Shown: positions 10,116 through 19,114 of the stretch, piece after piece | Position numbering within the stretch: the stretch's first letter is position 1 | How the letters are laid out: the number at the start of each line of letters is the position of its first letter | NCBI RefSeq assembly: GCF_028435365.1 | Contig: NZ_JAGTJJ010000002.1 | Span: 982,730 to 1,046,729 of the forward strand | Reading direction: 5' to 3' | Source: Polyangium jinanense | GTDB lineage: Bacteria > Myxococcota > Polyangia > Polyangiales > Polyangiaceae | Length of the DNA stretch: 64,000 nt | Translations under genes and position numbers: made by a program | Notes under the pieces: model-generated | What the model was told of the DNA's origin: nothing | Databases searched by the model: none | Seen by the model: the letters and a program-made list of their open reading frames with translations, nothing else

Positions 10116-12830
10116 TTACTTCATGCGGCGAACGAAGTCGCGCAGGCGCGGATCCGCCCCAGCCCAGGCCTTGTCCACGGCGGCGTCGAGCGAGCGTGCT
10201 TCGTCCGTCTTTCCGGCCGCGCGGAGCATCTCCGCGAGCCGAACGCGCGCCGCCATCGCATCGAACGGCACGTCCCACGGTTGCACGAGGCAGCCCCGGT
10301 ATGCCTCCTCCGCTTCTTTCTTCGAACCGCGTTTTTCCAGGGCGAGGGCTGCTTCGAACTCGCCTTCCGCAGCGCGCGCGTCTCCCTTCTCGCGCCCGAG
10401 CAAGCGACGGATGCGGAGCTCGTCCTTGGCGAGCGCCTCCGCTTGTTGTTCGCGTCCGAGGATCTTCTGCCGCCCGATTTCGAGCTTCCACGCCGCGAAG
10501 GCGTCGTCCACGCGGCCGGAGAGCAGCATCGCGCCGATGCGCAACGTGGCGCCTTCGTGGTTCGCCTCGGGATCGGGTTCGCCGAGCAGCTCCTCCGCGA
10601 TCGCGATCGCCGCCCGCCCGTCGAGCGAGGCGAACGCGACGTACGCTCGATCCCGGGCGATCTCCGCGCGCGTCGCCGTCTCCACGCCGAGCGCGCCACG
10701 GATCTCGACCGCCTCGCGCGCCTCCTCGATGCGGCCTGCTTCGAGCAGCCGCTTGGTCCACCGGCCCCGCATCTCCGGCAGCGCCGCGCCCATCCAGCCG
10801 AGGAAACGCGAGAAACGCGGATCGTCGTCGTCCGCCGCGGGCAGCGCGCAGCGCAGGATCGGCAGCGCCATCGTGGGCCAGCGCTTCGCGAGCCAATCGG
10901 CCATCGGCAGCGTCTGATCCGTCACGATGCACCCACACGACGTGTAGAGCGCCGCGAAATCCGGGGCCTCCGCGAGCTCACCGTACGACTGGATCAGAAG
11001 CGACACGCCACGCTCGACCTCCGGCTGCGGCGAGGGAGGAACGTACGTCCTCAAAACACCTTCGAGCAGGTTCGCGCGACTTTGGGAGAGACCCCCGAGC
11101 CGCCCGAGCGCAGCCTCCTTCGCCGCCTGGGTCCGCGCCGGATCTCCCTTGCTCCGGAGATCACACGCGAAGAGCGCGTGCGCCACGGCCGAGGTCGGCT
11201 GCGATCGGACGAGCGCCTCCGTCTCGACGCCGTCCCACGCCGCGAAGCCGAAGGCGCGCCGCCGCACCACGCGCTCGATCCGGCGCGCGCTCTCCGCGTC
11301 CGATGCGCCCCACCAAACGAGGTGCTCCTTCGACGGAGCCGGCCGGGTGAGCGCCGGCAGGAGCGCCTGGATCGCGGCGTTCGTCGCGGCGATCGGCGTC
11401 TCGCCTTTGCCTTCGGCCTTCTTGCCGGCGATGGCGAGCGTGACCTTCGTGGACCCCTCGGCGATCTCCGCGTTCACGTCGAGCCGCGCGGCGGGTTCGT
11501 TTTTCCAAACCACCCCGAGCTCGATCGCGAGGCGCGCGCAGGCCCCTTTGCCGAGCGCATCGCCGAGCGCGGCCGTCGCGCCCGTCCCCGTGATCGTCGC
11601 GGCCGCGCACTCGACGGCCTCGACGACCGCGATCGGCGCGGGCGCCGGAGTTGGCATGGGGGCGAGCGTTTTTTCTCGCAGCAACAGCACGCCGCCCGCG
11701 GCGAGCGCCACGATCCCGAGCGCCGCCGCGATTTTCCGCCCGAGCGATCGTCCCTTCGCTTTGGGCTCGTCCGCGGGCGCCTGCGAGACCGCCGCGGCCT
11801 CCGGAGCCGTGACGGATTTCGGGGGTGGCAGGACAATCTTTTCTTCGCCCCCGAGCGAGAGCGTCTGCGTCCGCTCCTGCGCGGGCGCGACCTCGGGCAC
11901 CGTCTCCGCGTCGGGCGAGGCCACGCGCGCGGGCGCCTCCGGGGCCGCCTGCATCGCGCTCTCGGCCTTCACGTCGAGCGCGCGCGCGAGCGCCTCAGCG
12001 GCCGCGCCCGCGCTCGGGAAACGAGCCTCGACATCCTTCGCCGTCGCCTGCGCGAACCACGTGTCGAACGCGGCGGGCAGCGTGACGCCGGACTTCGCCG
12101 CGCGTTCCGAGGCGGGCACCTTCGGCCCGTCGAGCGTCGTCAGCGCGAACGAGAGCGTGCTCTCCGAGGCGAGCGCCTCGTCGGCCCAGTACTCGCGCCC
12201 GACGAGCAGCGAAAACGCTACCATGCCGAGCGCATACACGTCCGTCGCCGGACCGACCTTGCTGTTCCGGAGCTGCTCGGGCGCCATGTAGAACGGCGTC
12301 CCCACGGCCGCGGTCGTGCCCGCCGTCTCGGCCACGCGCTTCACCACGCCGAGATCGAGCAGCTTGATGCGCGGCGCCTCGCCCGCGCGCTCCGCCACGA
12401 ACAGGTTCGAAGGCTTCAGATCCCGATGCACGATCGACGCGGCGTGCAGCGCGTCGAGCCCGCGCGCCGTCTGCGTGATCCACGTCGCGACCTCTTCGGG
12501 CGAGAGCCGTCCGAGCCGCGCCTTCCTGCGGCCGAGGTCTTCGCCGCGGAGCAGCTCCATCACGAGGAACGGGCTTTCGGTCGCTTCATCGACGCCGGCG
12601 TCGAGCACCTCGACCACGTGCGCGCTCTCGACGAGCGCCGCGGCGCGCGCTTCGAGCCGGAACCTCTCGCGCAGCGCCGCGCTCTCGGCGACGTGCGGCA
12701 GCATCACCTTGAGCGCCGAGGGCCGCTCGGTCTCGAGGTGCCGCGCCTCGTAGACCGCGCCCATGCCGCCCGCCGCGATTCGACGTACGATCCGGTAACG
12801 TCCGGCGAAGACGGTGTTCTCGGCGAGCAT
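10116..12830 (-). CDS. Transmembrane Ser/Thr protein kinase with helical repeat sensor
   Basis: A 904-residue Hanks-type kinase. The kinase domain covers residues 8-285: Gly loop GGMGAVY (21-27), Lys 41, HRD (135-137), DLG in place of DFG (159-161) and APE (183-185). A Pro/Ala-rich juxtamembrane stretch, one transmembrane helix (about 366-384) and a roughly 500-residue extracytoplasmic part with TPR-like helices follow. The kinase would sense something in the periplasm and signal to the FHA regulator 12 bp downstream. The ATG at 12830 starts right before the domain; the longer upstream frame crosses the divergent gene and is rejected. Myxobacterial kinases often carry DLG and remain active. 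Confidence 0.92.
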   Translation of the reverse strand: MLAENTVFAGRYRIVRRIAAGGMGAVYEARHLETERPSALKVMLPHVAESAALRERFRLEARAAALVESAHVVEVLDAGVDEATESPFLVMELLRGEDLGRRKARLGRLSPEEVATWITQTARGLDALHAASIVHRDLKPSNLFVAERAGEAPRIKLLDLGVVKRVAETAGTTAAVGTPFYMAPEQLRNSKVGPATDVYALGMVAFSLLVGREYWADEALASESTLSFALTTLDGPKVPASERAAKSGVTLPAAFDTWFAQATAKDVEARFPSAGAAAEALARALDVKAESAMQAAPEAPARVASPDAETVPEVAPAQERTQTLSLGGEEKIVLPPPKSVTAPEAAAVSQAPADEPKAKGRSLGRKIAAALGIVALAAGGVLLLREKTLAPMPTPAPAPIAVVEAVECAAATITGTGATAALGDALGKGACARLAIELGVVWKNEPAARLDVNAEIAEGSTKVTLAIAGKKAEGKGETPIAATNAAIQALLPALTRPAPSKEHLVWWGASDAESARRIERVVRRRAFGFAAWDGVETEALVRSQPTSAVAHALFACDLRSKGDPARTQAAKEAALGRLGGLSQSRANLLEGVLRTYVPPSPQPEVERGVSLLIQSYGELAEAPDFAALYTSCGCIVTDQTLPMADWLAKRWPTMALPILRCALPAADDDDPRFSRFLGWMGAALPEMRGRWTKRLLEAGRIEEAREAVEIRGALGVETATRAEIARDRAYVAFASLDGRAAIAIAEELLGEPDPEANHEGATLRIGAMLLSGRVDDAFAAWKLEIGRQKILGREQQAEALAKDELRIRRLLGREKGDARAAEGEFEAALALEKRGSKKEAEEAYRGCLVQPWDVPFDAMAARVRLAEMLRAAGKTDEARSLDAAVDKAWAGADPRLRDFVRRMK

Positions 12831-12877
12831 CGAGCCCGGGCCATTGTGCACAAGGTCTCGGAGCCGAGGTATCTTTT

Positions 12878-12886
12878 TGGTATACT
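12878..12886 (+). promoter_or_regulatory. Candidate extended -10 promoter of the selenoprotein gene
   Basis: TGGTATACT carries TGn before TATACT, an extended -10 element, in an AT-rich patch that stands out in this GC-rich DNA. It lies 48 bases before the ATG at 12934, in the 103-bp divergent region between the kinase gene and the GPx gene. No good -35 box is seen. Confidence 0.35.
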
Positions 12887-12933
12887 CGCCGAATCTTTCG
12901 GCAGCGGCCTCGGGCCGCGGAGAGGCGTTAACG

Positions 12934-13758
12934 ATGGTTACCTTGGAGGATGGGAAGCGATGGTGCGTCGCCCTGGCCATCACGCTCGGCGCATTCGCTT
13001 GCTCTTCGGGCGGCGGAGAAAGTGCGGGCGGCGAGGGCGGCACGGCCGGCGCGGGAGGCGTGGTGGGCCCGGGATCGGGCGGGAATGCGGGGACGACGAC
13101 GGTCGCCTCGTCCTCGTCGAGCGTGGGCGCTGTGGCGAGCTCAGCGGCGAGCGTGGGCTCCGGCGGCGCTGGCGGCACGATGTCGTTCGTATGCGATCCG
13201 CCCGCCGAGCCCGGCAGCTTGTACGAGCATTCGGTCGAGTCCTACGACGTGAACGACCTCGAACCGGTGCCGCTTTGCAAGTACCGCGGCGAGGTCCTGC
13301 TCATCGTCAACACCGCTGCCGCTTGAGGCTACACGCCGCAATATGCGGGCCTCCAGGTCTTGGAGGACAAGTTCAGCGGTCAAGGTTTCCACGTGCTCGG
13401 CTTTTTGAGCAACGATTTCGGCAATCAAGGAGGTTCGGACGAACAGATCGGCGGGTGCATCGACAGCTATCATTTGAGCTTCAAGCAATTCGCGATCGAT
13501 CACGTGAAGGATCCGGACGGCGCCGGGCCGGAGGTGCCGCAGCCCGTCTGGCAATGGATCCTCGCGCAGCCGAATCCAGGCCCCGCGCCCACGATCGAGC
13601 CCTTGTGGAACTTCCACAAGTACCTGATCTCGAAGGACGGAAAACTCGTGGCCGAGTGGACCTCGTCGACCTATCCCGGCGACGATCCGCAGAACCCGAA
13701 CGACAGCTTTGACACGAACCCCATCGTCCAGGCCATCCAGGCCGAGCTCGCCAAATAA
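12934..13758 (+). CDS. Selenocysteine-containing glutathione peroxidase lipoprotein (in-frame UGA)
   Basis: The reading frame continues through a TGA at 13324-13326, which falls exactly on the catalytic Cys/Sec position of the glutathione peroxidase family: VNTAAA-U-GYTPQYAGL. Read through, the product has 274 residues with Sec at 131. The rest of the tetrad is present: Gln 165 in NDFGNQ, and Trp 225 and Asn 226 in WNFHKYL. Cys 175 aligns with the resolving Cys of thioredoxin-dependent GPx, so a selenosulfide intermediate is plausible. The N-terminus is a signal peptide with a lipobox (AFAC, Cys 23) and a Gly/Ser linker, so the enzyme would reduce peroxides at the cell envelope. AGAGG lies upstream of the ATG. 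A nonsense mutation is the alternative, but both halves keep full family conservation. Confidence 0.85.
13350..13366 (+). promoter_or_regulatory. Bacterial SECIS-like hairpin after the GPx UGA codon
   Basis: CCTCCA (13350-13355) pairs perfectly with TGGAGG (13361-13366) around the loop GGTCT. The loop sequence AGGUCU is the same as in the E. coli fdhF SECIS, where the G and U bind SelB. The loop starts 29 nt after the UGA, within the spacing described for bacterial SECIS elements. The hairpin is inside the coding region, as required in bacteria. Confidence 0.75.
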
Positions 13759-13767
13759 CGATTCGTT

Positions 13768-14214
13768 TCAGCGCGCGTGCCGGTGCTCGACCATCAAGCA
13801 ACGGTCCTGCACGACCTCGATCCCCGCGTCGGCGAGGCGCGCGGCGGCTTCGTCGTTGCGAATGCCCGACTGGAACCAGACGACCTTCGGGCGCATGGCG
13901 AGGATGTCGTCGAGGTGCGGCGGGATGTCGCTCGGGCGCCGGAAAACGTCGAGGATGTCGATCTCGCCAGGCACGTCGGCGAGGCGCCGATACACGGGCT
14001 GGCCGAGGATGCGCGTGACGTCGGGGTAATAGACGGGGACGGGGACGACCTCGACGCCCGCGCCTTGGAGATACGCGGGCACGTAGTACGCAGGCTGGCC
14101 TGCTTGCTCTTCGGTCTTGATGCCGAGGACGGCGACCCGCTTGGCATTGCGGGCGATCTCCGCGATGCGGCGGCTGTCCGTGACGATGCGACCCTTCGGT
14201 TCGGCTGTGGCCAT
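13768..14214 (-). CDS. CoA-binding (Rossmann-fold) domain protein
   Basis: A 148-residue cytoplasmic protein of the small CoA_binding_2 (YccU-like) family. The fold is marked by VAVLGIKTEEQAGQPAYYVPAYLQGAG, the glycine-containing nucleotide turn, then VVPVPVYYPDVTRILGQPVYRRLADVPGEIDILDVFR and the closing VWFQSGIRNDEAAARLADAGI-VVQDRCLMVEH block typical of the family. It would bind CoA or a related nucleotide; no reaction is established. It converges on the GPx gene with only nine bases between stops. The ATG at 14214 is the first in-frame codon matching the family start. Confidence 0.9.
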   Translation of the reverse strand: MATAEPKGRIVTDSRRIAEIARNAKRVAVLGIKTEEQAGQPAYYVPAYLQGAGVEVVPVPVYYPDVTRILGQPVYRRLADVPGEIDILDVFRRPSDIPPHLDDILAMRPKVVWFQSGIRNDEAAARLADAGIEVVQDRCLMVEHRHAR

Positions 14215-14251
14215 GCGGCGGAGCCTAACCACGGGTTCGCGGGCATGCACG

Positions 14252-16339
14252 TCAGGGCTTGGGGACGAACAGGAATTGGCCGCTTTTCGGCAGGTTCGCG
14301 TCGAAGCGGAAGAGGGTCGGCGTCTGCTTGGCTTCCTTCTTGTCCTCGACCGAGCGGGGCACGCGCTCCTTGACGAACTTCGCGAGCTCCTCGTCGGTCA
14401 CCACGTGATCCTGGTTCGCGTCGGCCGCCGCCGTGCCCGCGGCCGAGACGGCGAGCCCTTCGAGGAGGAACGCCGTCATCGCCGAATGCCCGCCCCAGGC
14501 CCACGCCCGCTCGTCCGGGTCGTCCTCCCACGCCCGCTGGCCCTTGCTGCCCGCCGTCAGAACGACCTCCGCGCGCTCTTTCCACAACGAACCGAGGTGC
14601 GTCTCGAGCTCGTCGTCGCCCTTCGCGCCCACGGCCCAGCCGCTGTAGCAGCAATCGAGCAGGAGCATCACATGCTTCGCGGGCACGCCTTTGCGGATGT
14701 CGCTCACGAGGTCCTGCATGTCCCAGCCTTTGTGCGAGCTCGGCAAATGCGCGAGTTTGCCGAAGAACTCCGCCGGCTGGAGGACGCCGTAATCCTGGCG
14801 CGCGCCTTTGATGTAACCGCCGTGGCCCGAGTAATAAAAGAGGAACGAGCTGTCCTCCTTGTCGCCGAACCGCGCGCGGAATTTTTCGACCGCGAGCTTG
14901 AGGCCTTCGGCCGTGGGAACACCGTCCGTCTTGTCGCCCGGCGCGGGCTGGTCGACGAGGTACAGGATGTTTTCGCGCTTGTAGCCGTATTTCGTGATGA
15001 GCAGGTCGCGCATCGCCCGCGCGTCGCGGCAGGGCGAATGCAGCGCGTGTTCGCCCTCGTAGCCGCATACGCCCGCGACGAGCGCGTACGGCTCGATCGA
15101 GCGTGGTCCGTCGTTCTTCGCGATGAGGCTGATCACCTCCGCCGCGGGCAGCGGATCGCCCTTGCTACCTCGCGGACGACCCTCCTTCGCGGGGACGTTT
15201 GTCTCGGTCGTGTCGTCGTTCGAAACCGCCGCCGGCCGCGCGTCCGCGACCACGGTAGGTTTGTCCTGGTTATGCAGGATCCATCCGACCCCGATCGCGC
15301 CAGCGAGCGCCGCGGCCGCGAGCGCGCCGGCCGCGACGAGCCGCCCGCGCCCGTTTCCCTTTCGAATCGGCCGGAGCCGCAATTCCTTTTCGAGGCATTC
15401 GACGATCTCCTCGAACGAGAGCGCCGTCCCCTCGCGCGGCGCCGCGGCGAGCGTGCCGCCGTGATCCTTGCCGTCGTACCACGGCGCCGCCTCTTTTCCT
15501 TGCGCCGCCCGCGCCCGGTTTTCCCGCTCCCCGAGCGCCTTCGCCAGAAGCCCGACCTTCGCGCGGCTCGCGGGATCGGCGCTCAAGACGATCATCTTCT
15601 TGTCCTGCTCGACGAGCAGGAGCGGATATCCCCGACCGCCCGGCGCGCGGGCATCCGTTCGCGCCCACAGCTTGAATTGCGTCGCGATCGGGCGCTGAAT
15701 GCACAGCAGCGGGAGCGTCCGCGCGACGCCGCCGCTCATTGCGCCAGGCAATTCGGCGAAAAAGCCCAGGCTCCGCCCGAGGTCCTCCTCGTAGAGCTTG
15801 TGGTCCTGCGCGAGCAATGCGACAAACCGTTCGAGGCGCGCCTCGCCCGCGACGAGGTCGTCGTCGTAGAGCCGTGCGCCCGCGGCGAGCTTTTTCCCGA
15901 CGACCGCGCAAAATGCGAGCGCGTCGTCGAGGAAGGCCTCCCGCCGCGGCGGGTCTTCGAGCAAATGGTGCTGCGCGAGCGCGAGATAAACCGCCTGCAC
16001 CGCGTGCTCGGGCTCCACGCGATCGGGCCAGAGCCCCTGCCGCACGTCGCCCGCATACCGGCACATCGCTTCCCACGCGGGCGGGAGCGCCTCGCCGCGC
16101 CGCTTGCACGTGAGCAGATAGAGCGCCCACGCTTCGTCCAGGTGCGGAAACGAGCGAATCGCAATCGTGGCGCCTTCGAGCGCGGCGCCCTCTGTGGCAA
16201 AGGGCGCCTCGCCGCGAAAGACGAGCAGCGAGAGCGAATCGTGCCCCGCCGCGGCCTTTCGATCGAGCCAGAGCGTCGCGATCTCGGGGCGAACGCCTTC
16301 CGCGGCCCATACGAGCGAGAGTCCTGCGAGAGGGCCCAT
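14252..16339 (-). CDS. Membrane-anchored caspase-like (C14) peptidase
   Basis: A 695-residue protein. The C-terminal domain (about 415-690) is a caspase/metacaspase fold: YALVAGVCGYEGE, catalytic His 506 in YYSGHGG, and catalytic Cys 564 in LLLDCCYSG. A transmembrane helix lies at about 334-354. Residues 1-320 form an unrecognised helical domain that may be a sensor or an effector-association module. GAGGAG precedes the ATG at 16339. It lies 22 bp downstream of a trypsin-like lipoprotein gene, so two proteases of different classes share an operon. Bacterial caspase-like genes are often linked to conflict or cell-death systems; that role here is inference. The orientation of the catalytic domain relative to the membrane cannot be fixed from sequence. 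Confidence 0.87.
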   Translation of the reverse strand: MGPLAGLSLVWAAEGVRPEIATLWLDRKAAAGHDSLSLLVFRGEAPFATEGAALEGATIAIRSFPHLDEAWALYLLTCKRRGEALPPAWEAMCRYAGDVRQGLWPDRVEPEHAVQAVYLALAQHHLLEDPPRREAFLDDALAFCAVVGKKLAAGARLYDDDLVAGEARLERFVALLAQDHKLYEEDLGRSLGFFAELPGAMSGGVARTLPLLCIQRPIATQFKLWARTDARAPGGRGYPLLLVEQDKKMIVLSADPASRAKVGLLAKALGERENRARAAQGKEAAPWYDGKDHGGTLAAAPREGTALSFEEIVECLEKELRLRPIRKGNGRGRLVAAGALAAAALAGAIGVGWILHNQDKPTVVADARPAAVSNDDTTETNVPAKEGRPRGSKGDPLPAAEVISLIAKNDGPRSIEPYALVAGVCGYEGEHALHSPCRDARAMRDLLITKYGYKRENILYLVDQPAPGDKTDGVPTAEGLKLAVEKFRARFGDKEDSSFLFYYSGHGGYIKGARQDYGVLQPAEFFGKLAHLPSSHKGWDMQDLVSDIRKGVPAKHVMLLLDCCYSGWAVGAKGDDELETHLGSLWKERAEVVLTAGSKGQRAWEDDPDERAWAWGGHSAMTAFLLEGLAVSAAGTAAADANQDHVVTDEELAKFVKERVPRSVEDKKEAKQTPTLFRFDANLPKSGQFLFVPKP

Positions 16340-16361
16340 GGGAAAACTCCTCGAAAGGTTT

Positions 16362-18872
16362 CTATTCGAGTGATCGGGCCTGGAACAGCTCGCCGGCGAC
16401 CTTCTTGAACTGCGCCTGGGTCGGCTTCTTCGTGAAGACCGAAGGACGGACCATCTTGCCGCCGGCGAGCGAGGGATCCATCGTCGCCGCGCCATTCGCG
16501 TCGATGCGATACGCGCGCTCGGCCAGACCCGTCGAGGGCGACCCCGTGAAGAGGACGAGGTCGAAGCGGCCGTCCTGGTCCGTGTCGTAATAGGTCCACT
16601 CGGCGCCGTCGCGGTGCAAGAACGCGAACTCGGGCTTGAATTTGCCGCCCGTGATCACCTCCTGCGCCGAGAGTTTGCCCGGGGCGGGGCTGTCCTTGTT
16701 CACGTCGACGACGAGCGAGGTCGACGTCATGCCCGCCGAGACGATGACCGCCTTGTCCCAGCCCGTCTTGGGGCCGAAACCCGTGCTCCACCGCGAGGTG
16801 TCGCCGAAGCTGAAATAAATGCCGCCGTGCCGCAGCGGATCCGGGAACGAGTCGAGCCCGTCGTCGGCGATCGCCGAGGTCGCCGAGGGAATGGCACGCA
16901 CCGCCACGCGGCCGAGACGCGCCGCGAGTGTGCCATTCTCGAGCAGCCGCGGGCGCAGCATCTTGCGGCCCACGTGCTCGGGCGCGGGTTCTTTCCGGCC
17001 GCCCTCGCCGAGCCGGTACGCTTCGAGCGCGACGCCCGTGCCGGCGCGGCTCGTGTACGTGAGGAAATCGAATTTGCCGTCGTCGTTTCGGTCGTAATAG
17101 ACCCAGAGCCGCGGGCCCTGCGCGATCATCGTGGCCTCGGCGTCCACCGCCTGCTTTTCGAGCAGCGCCTGCGCCGCGTCGTTCTTGTGCACCTCGCCGA
17201 GCGTGCCCTGATCGACGTCGAACACGAAGCCATGGCTGTAGACCGAGCGCGTGACGAGCGTGTCCGTGCGGCCGTCGCCATCCATGTCCTCGATCGCGAC
17301 CTCGCGGCCGCCGCCGAGCAGCGGGCTCGGGAGGTTTTCCGCGGGCTCGCCGCCCCGCGACTCGACCATCGACGCGCCGAGCGTGATCGACCCGAGCCGC
17401 GCGAGCGCATTCCGTTCCGCGCTCTGCACCACGAGGTCGGGCTGGATCATGGGGCCGCCCGAGCCGAGCGCGTCGTCCTTGCCGAGCTTGCCGTTCTTGC
17501 CGATGCGGTAGCCGTGGGTCACGCGGCCCGAGCCGCGTTCGTCATGAAGAACCACGTCGTAACGGCCATCGTCGTCGGTGTCGTACCAGGCGAAGCTGCC
17601 GTCCCGCGTTGCCAGGTAGATGACCTCCGCGTCGAACCCGCGCTTGCCGTAGAGCGCGCCGACGTCGGGTTTGCCCGCGCCATCGCCGATCGTGCTCTGG
17701 TCGAGGTCGTAAAACCGCGCCATCGCCGCGCGGCCCTCGGTGCGCAGGACGTCGTAGCGGCCGTCGAGATCCGCGTCCTCGATCGTCGCCTCCTCGCCGC
17801 CGTCGAACCACGGGTCGGGCAGGACGTCCGCAGGCTGGACCGGGATCTCCGAGAGGAACGTGCGGATCTCGGAGACGTGCACATGGAAGGTCGCGCGGTT
17901 CTCGCTGTTGCCGTAGCCGAAGCTGTTCAGGCCGACGAGCTCGTTGCCCCGATTGACGAGCGGGCCGCCGCTGTCGCCCGGCCAGTTCGGGCAGGTGGAT
18001 TGCACGACCATGAGGGGTTTGTCGTGTTCTAACACCTTCTTGAGGCCCTCGAACATCTCCTGCTTGCGCTTGGGGCAAGCGTCGTCGCCCGCGGATTCGC
18101 TGCCGCTGCACTCGAGCGAGACGAGCTGCGAGAGGTGCGTGGCGAGCTTGCCGACGGCCGCGACCTCGCCGTCCTTGATCGCCCAGACGAGGCCCGAGCC
18201 GGCGTGGCCGAGGCTCGCGACGGGCTCGCCGGGGGCCGGATCCTTCGCGGCCGGGCGGATGAAAGGCAGGTCCTTGTGGTTGCCTTCGAGCTTGATGATC
18301 GCGAGGTCGCGCATCGGATCGGCCTTGTGCACCCAGGCCGTGATCGGTTTGTTCGTGCGCTCCATGGCGCCCGATTTGTCGAGCTTGCCGAGCTCGACCG
18401 AGACCTTGATGCGGAAGTCCTCGCGCTCGCCGCTGTCGACGACGTGGTTGTTCGTGAGGATCCAGCCCGTGGGGCCGACGATCACGCCGGTGCCGAGGCC
18501 CGTGGGCGTCCGGATGATCACGGTGGCCGGCGCGACCGCGCGGTAGTTCTCCCGCACGTCGCCCTTGCCGCCCTCGGGCAACGACGCGAGGGCGCTCTTC
18601 GTGCTGGCCGCGTCGGGGCTCGGCAGGAGCTCGGCGCGGCGCAGGAGGTCGAGCATGCTGCGGCTCGGGACACGCGCGGTGCTCGGTGCCTGGGCCTTCG
18701 TCGCTTCGGCTTTCGTGGCCTTCGCGGCGGGGGCGGGGCCCGCCTTCGCGCTCGCGGGATCGGGCGGAGGGGCCGGCGTCGCGCCGCCGCACGCTGCGAC
18801 GAGCGGCCCGAGGATCGCTGCTGCGACGTACCCCGAGGACCCGCCCAACCTGCCGAACCATCGCTTGCCCAT
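16362..18872 (-). CDS. Trypsin-like serine protease lipoprotein with calcium-loop repeats
   Basis: An 836-residue lipoprotein with signal peptide and lipobox VAAC (Cys 28), then a low-complexity Ala/Pro/Lys linker. The S1 peptidase domain covers residues 105-385, with the triad His 143 (LTNNHVVD), Asp 189 (MRDLAII) and Ser 301 (WPGDSGGPL). The C-terminal half has at least five DxDxDGxxD loops (for example DADLDGRYD and DTDQDGRFD), probably calcium-binding blades. GGAGGAG lies just before the ATG at 18872. The gene leads the operon that continues with the caspase-like gene, so this protease could act upstream of it or on a shared substrate; that link is inferred from position only. Confidence 0.9.
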   Translation of the reverse strand: MGKRWFGRLGGSSGYVAAAILGPLVAACGGATPAPPPDPASAKAGPAPAAKATKAEATKAQAPSTARVPSRSMLDLLRRAELLPSPDAASTKSALASLPEGGKGDVRENYRAVAPATVIIRTPTGLGTGVIVGPTGWILTNNHVVDSGEREDFRIKVSVELGKLDKSGAMERTNKPITAWVHKADPMRDLAIIKLEGNHKDLPFIRPAAKDPAPGEPVASLGHAGSGLVWAIKDGEVAAVGKLATHLSQLVSLECSGSESAGDDACPKRKQEMFEGLKKVLEHDKPLMVVQSTCPNWPGDSGGPLVNRGNELVGLNSFGYGNSENRATFHVHVSEIRTFLSEIPVQPADVLPDPWFDGGEEATIEDADLDGRYDVLRTEGRAAMARFYDLDQSTIGDGAGKPDVGALYGKRGFDAEVIYLATRDGSFAWYDTDDDGRYDVVLHDERGSGRVTHGYRIGKNGKLGKDDALGSGGPMIQPDLVVQSAERNALARLGSITLGASMVESRGGEPAENLPSPLLGGGREVAIEDMDGDGRTDTLVTRSVYSHGFVFDVDQGTLGEVHKNDAAQALLEKQAVDAEATMIAQGPRLWVYYDRNDDGKFDFLTYTSRAGTGVALEAYRLGEGGRKEPAPEHVGRKMLRPRLLENGTLAARLGRVAVRAIPSATSAIADDGLDSFPDPLRHGGIYFSFGDTSRWSTGFGPKTGWDKAVIVSAGMTSTSLVVDVNKDSPAPGKLSAQEVITGGKFKPEFAFLHRDGAEWTYYDTDQDGRFDLVLFTGSPSTGLAERAYRIDANGAATMDPSLAGGKMVRPSVFTKKPTQAQFKKVAGELFQARSLE

Positions 18873-19114
18873 GTTCTCCTCCGAGCGCGCTACCGCTCTC
18901 GAACCCATACCAAATTCGGGACGGTTCAGAAACCCCTGGCCGCGAACGTTGCTTCGCGCAGCCAGGGTGGACGGCGAGCGCCGCGCGATCTTCATGGGGG
19001 TGTCACGGAACGCGGGCGATCGGGGGGGCGCGGGGTCGTTGTGGCGCTGCTTCGGGCTTCGAGTCCTTGCATTCAGAGGCGTGCTGCCCGATGCTTGGAG
19101 GTCGGAGGAATAAT

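Noticed and set aside
12934..13758. Two separate genes or a pseudogene at the GPx locus
   Set aside because: The upstream piece alone would be a lipoprotein ending just before an active site and the downstream piece would lack a start; the single-frame selenoprotein explains both and has a matching SECIS-like hairpin.
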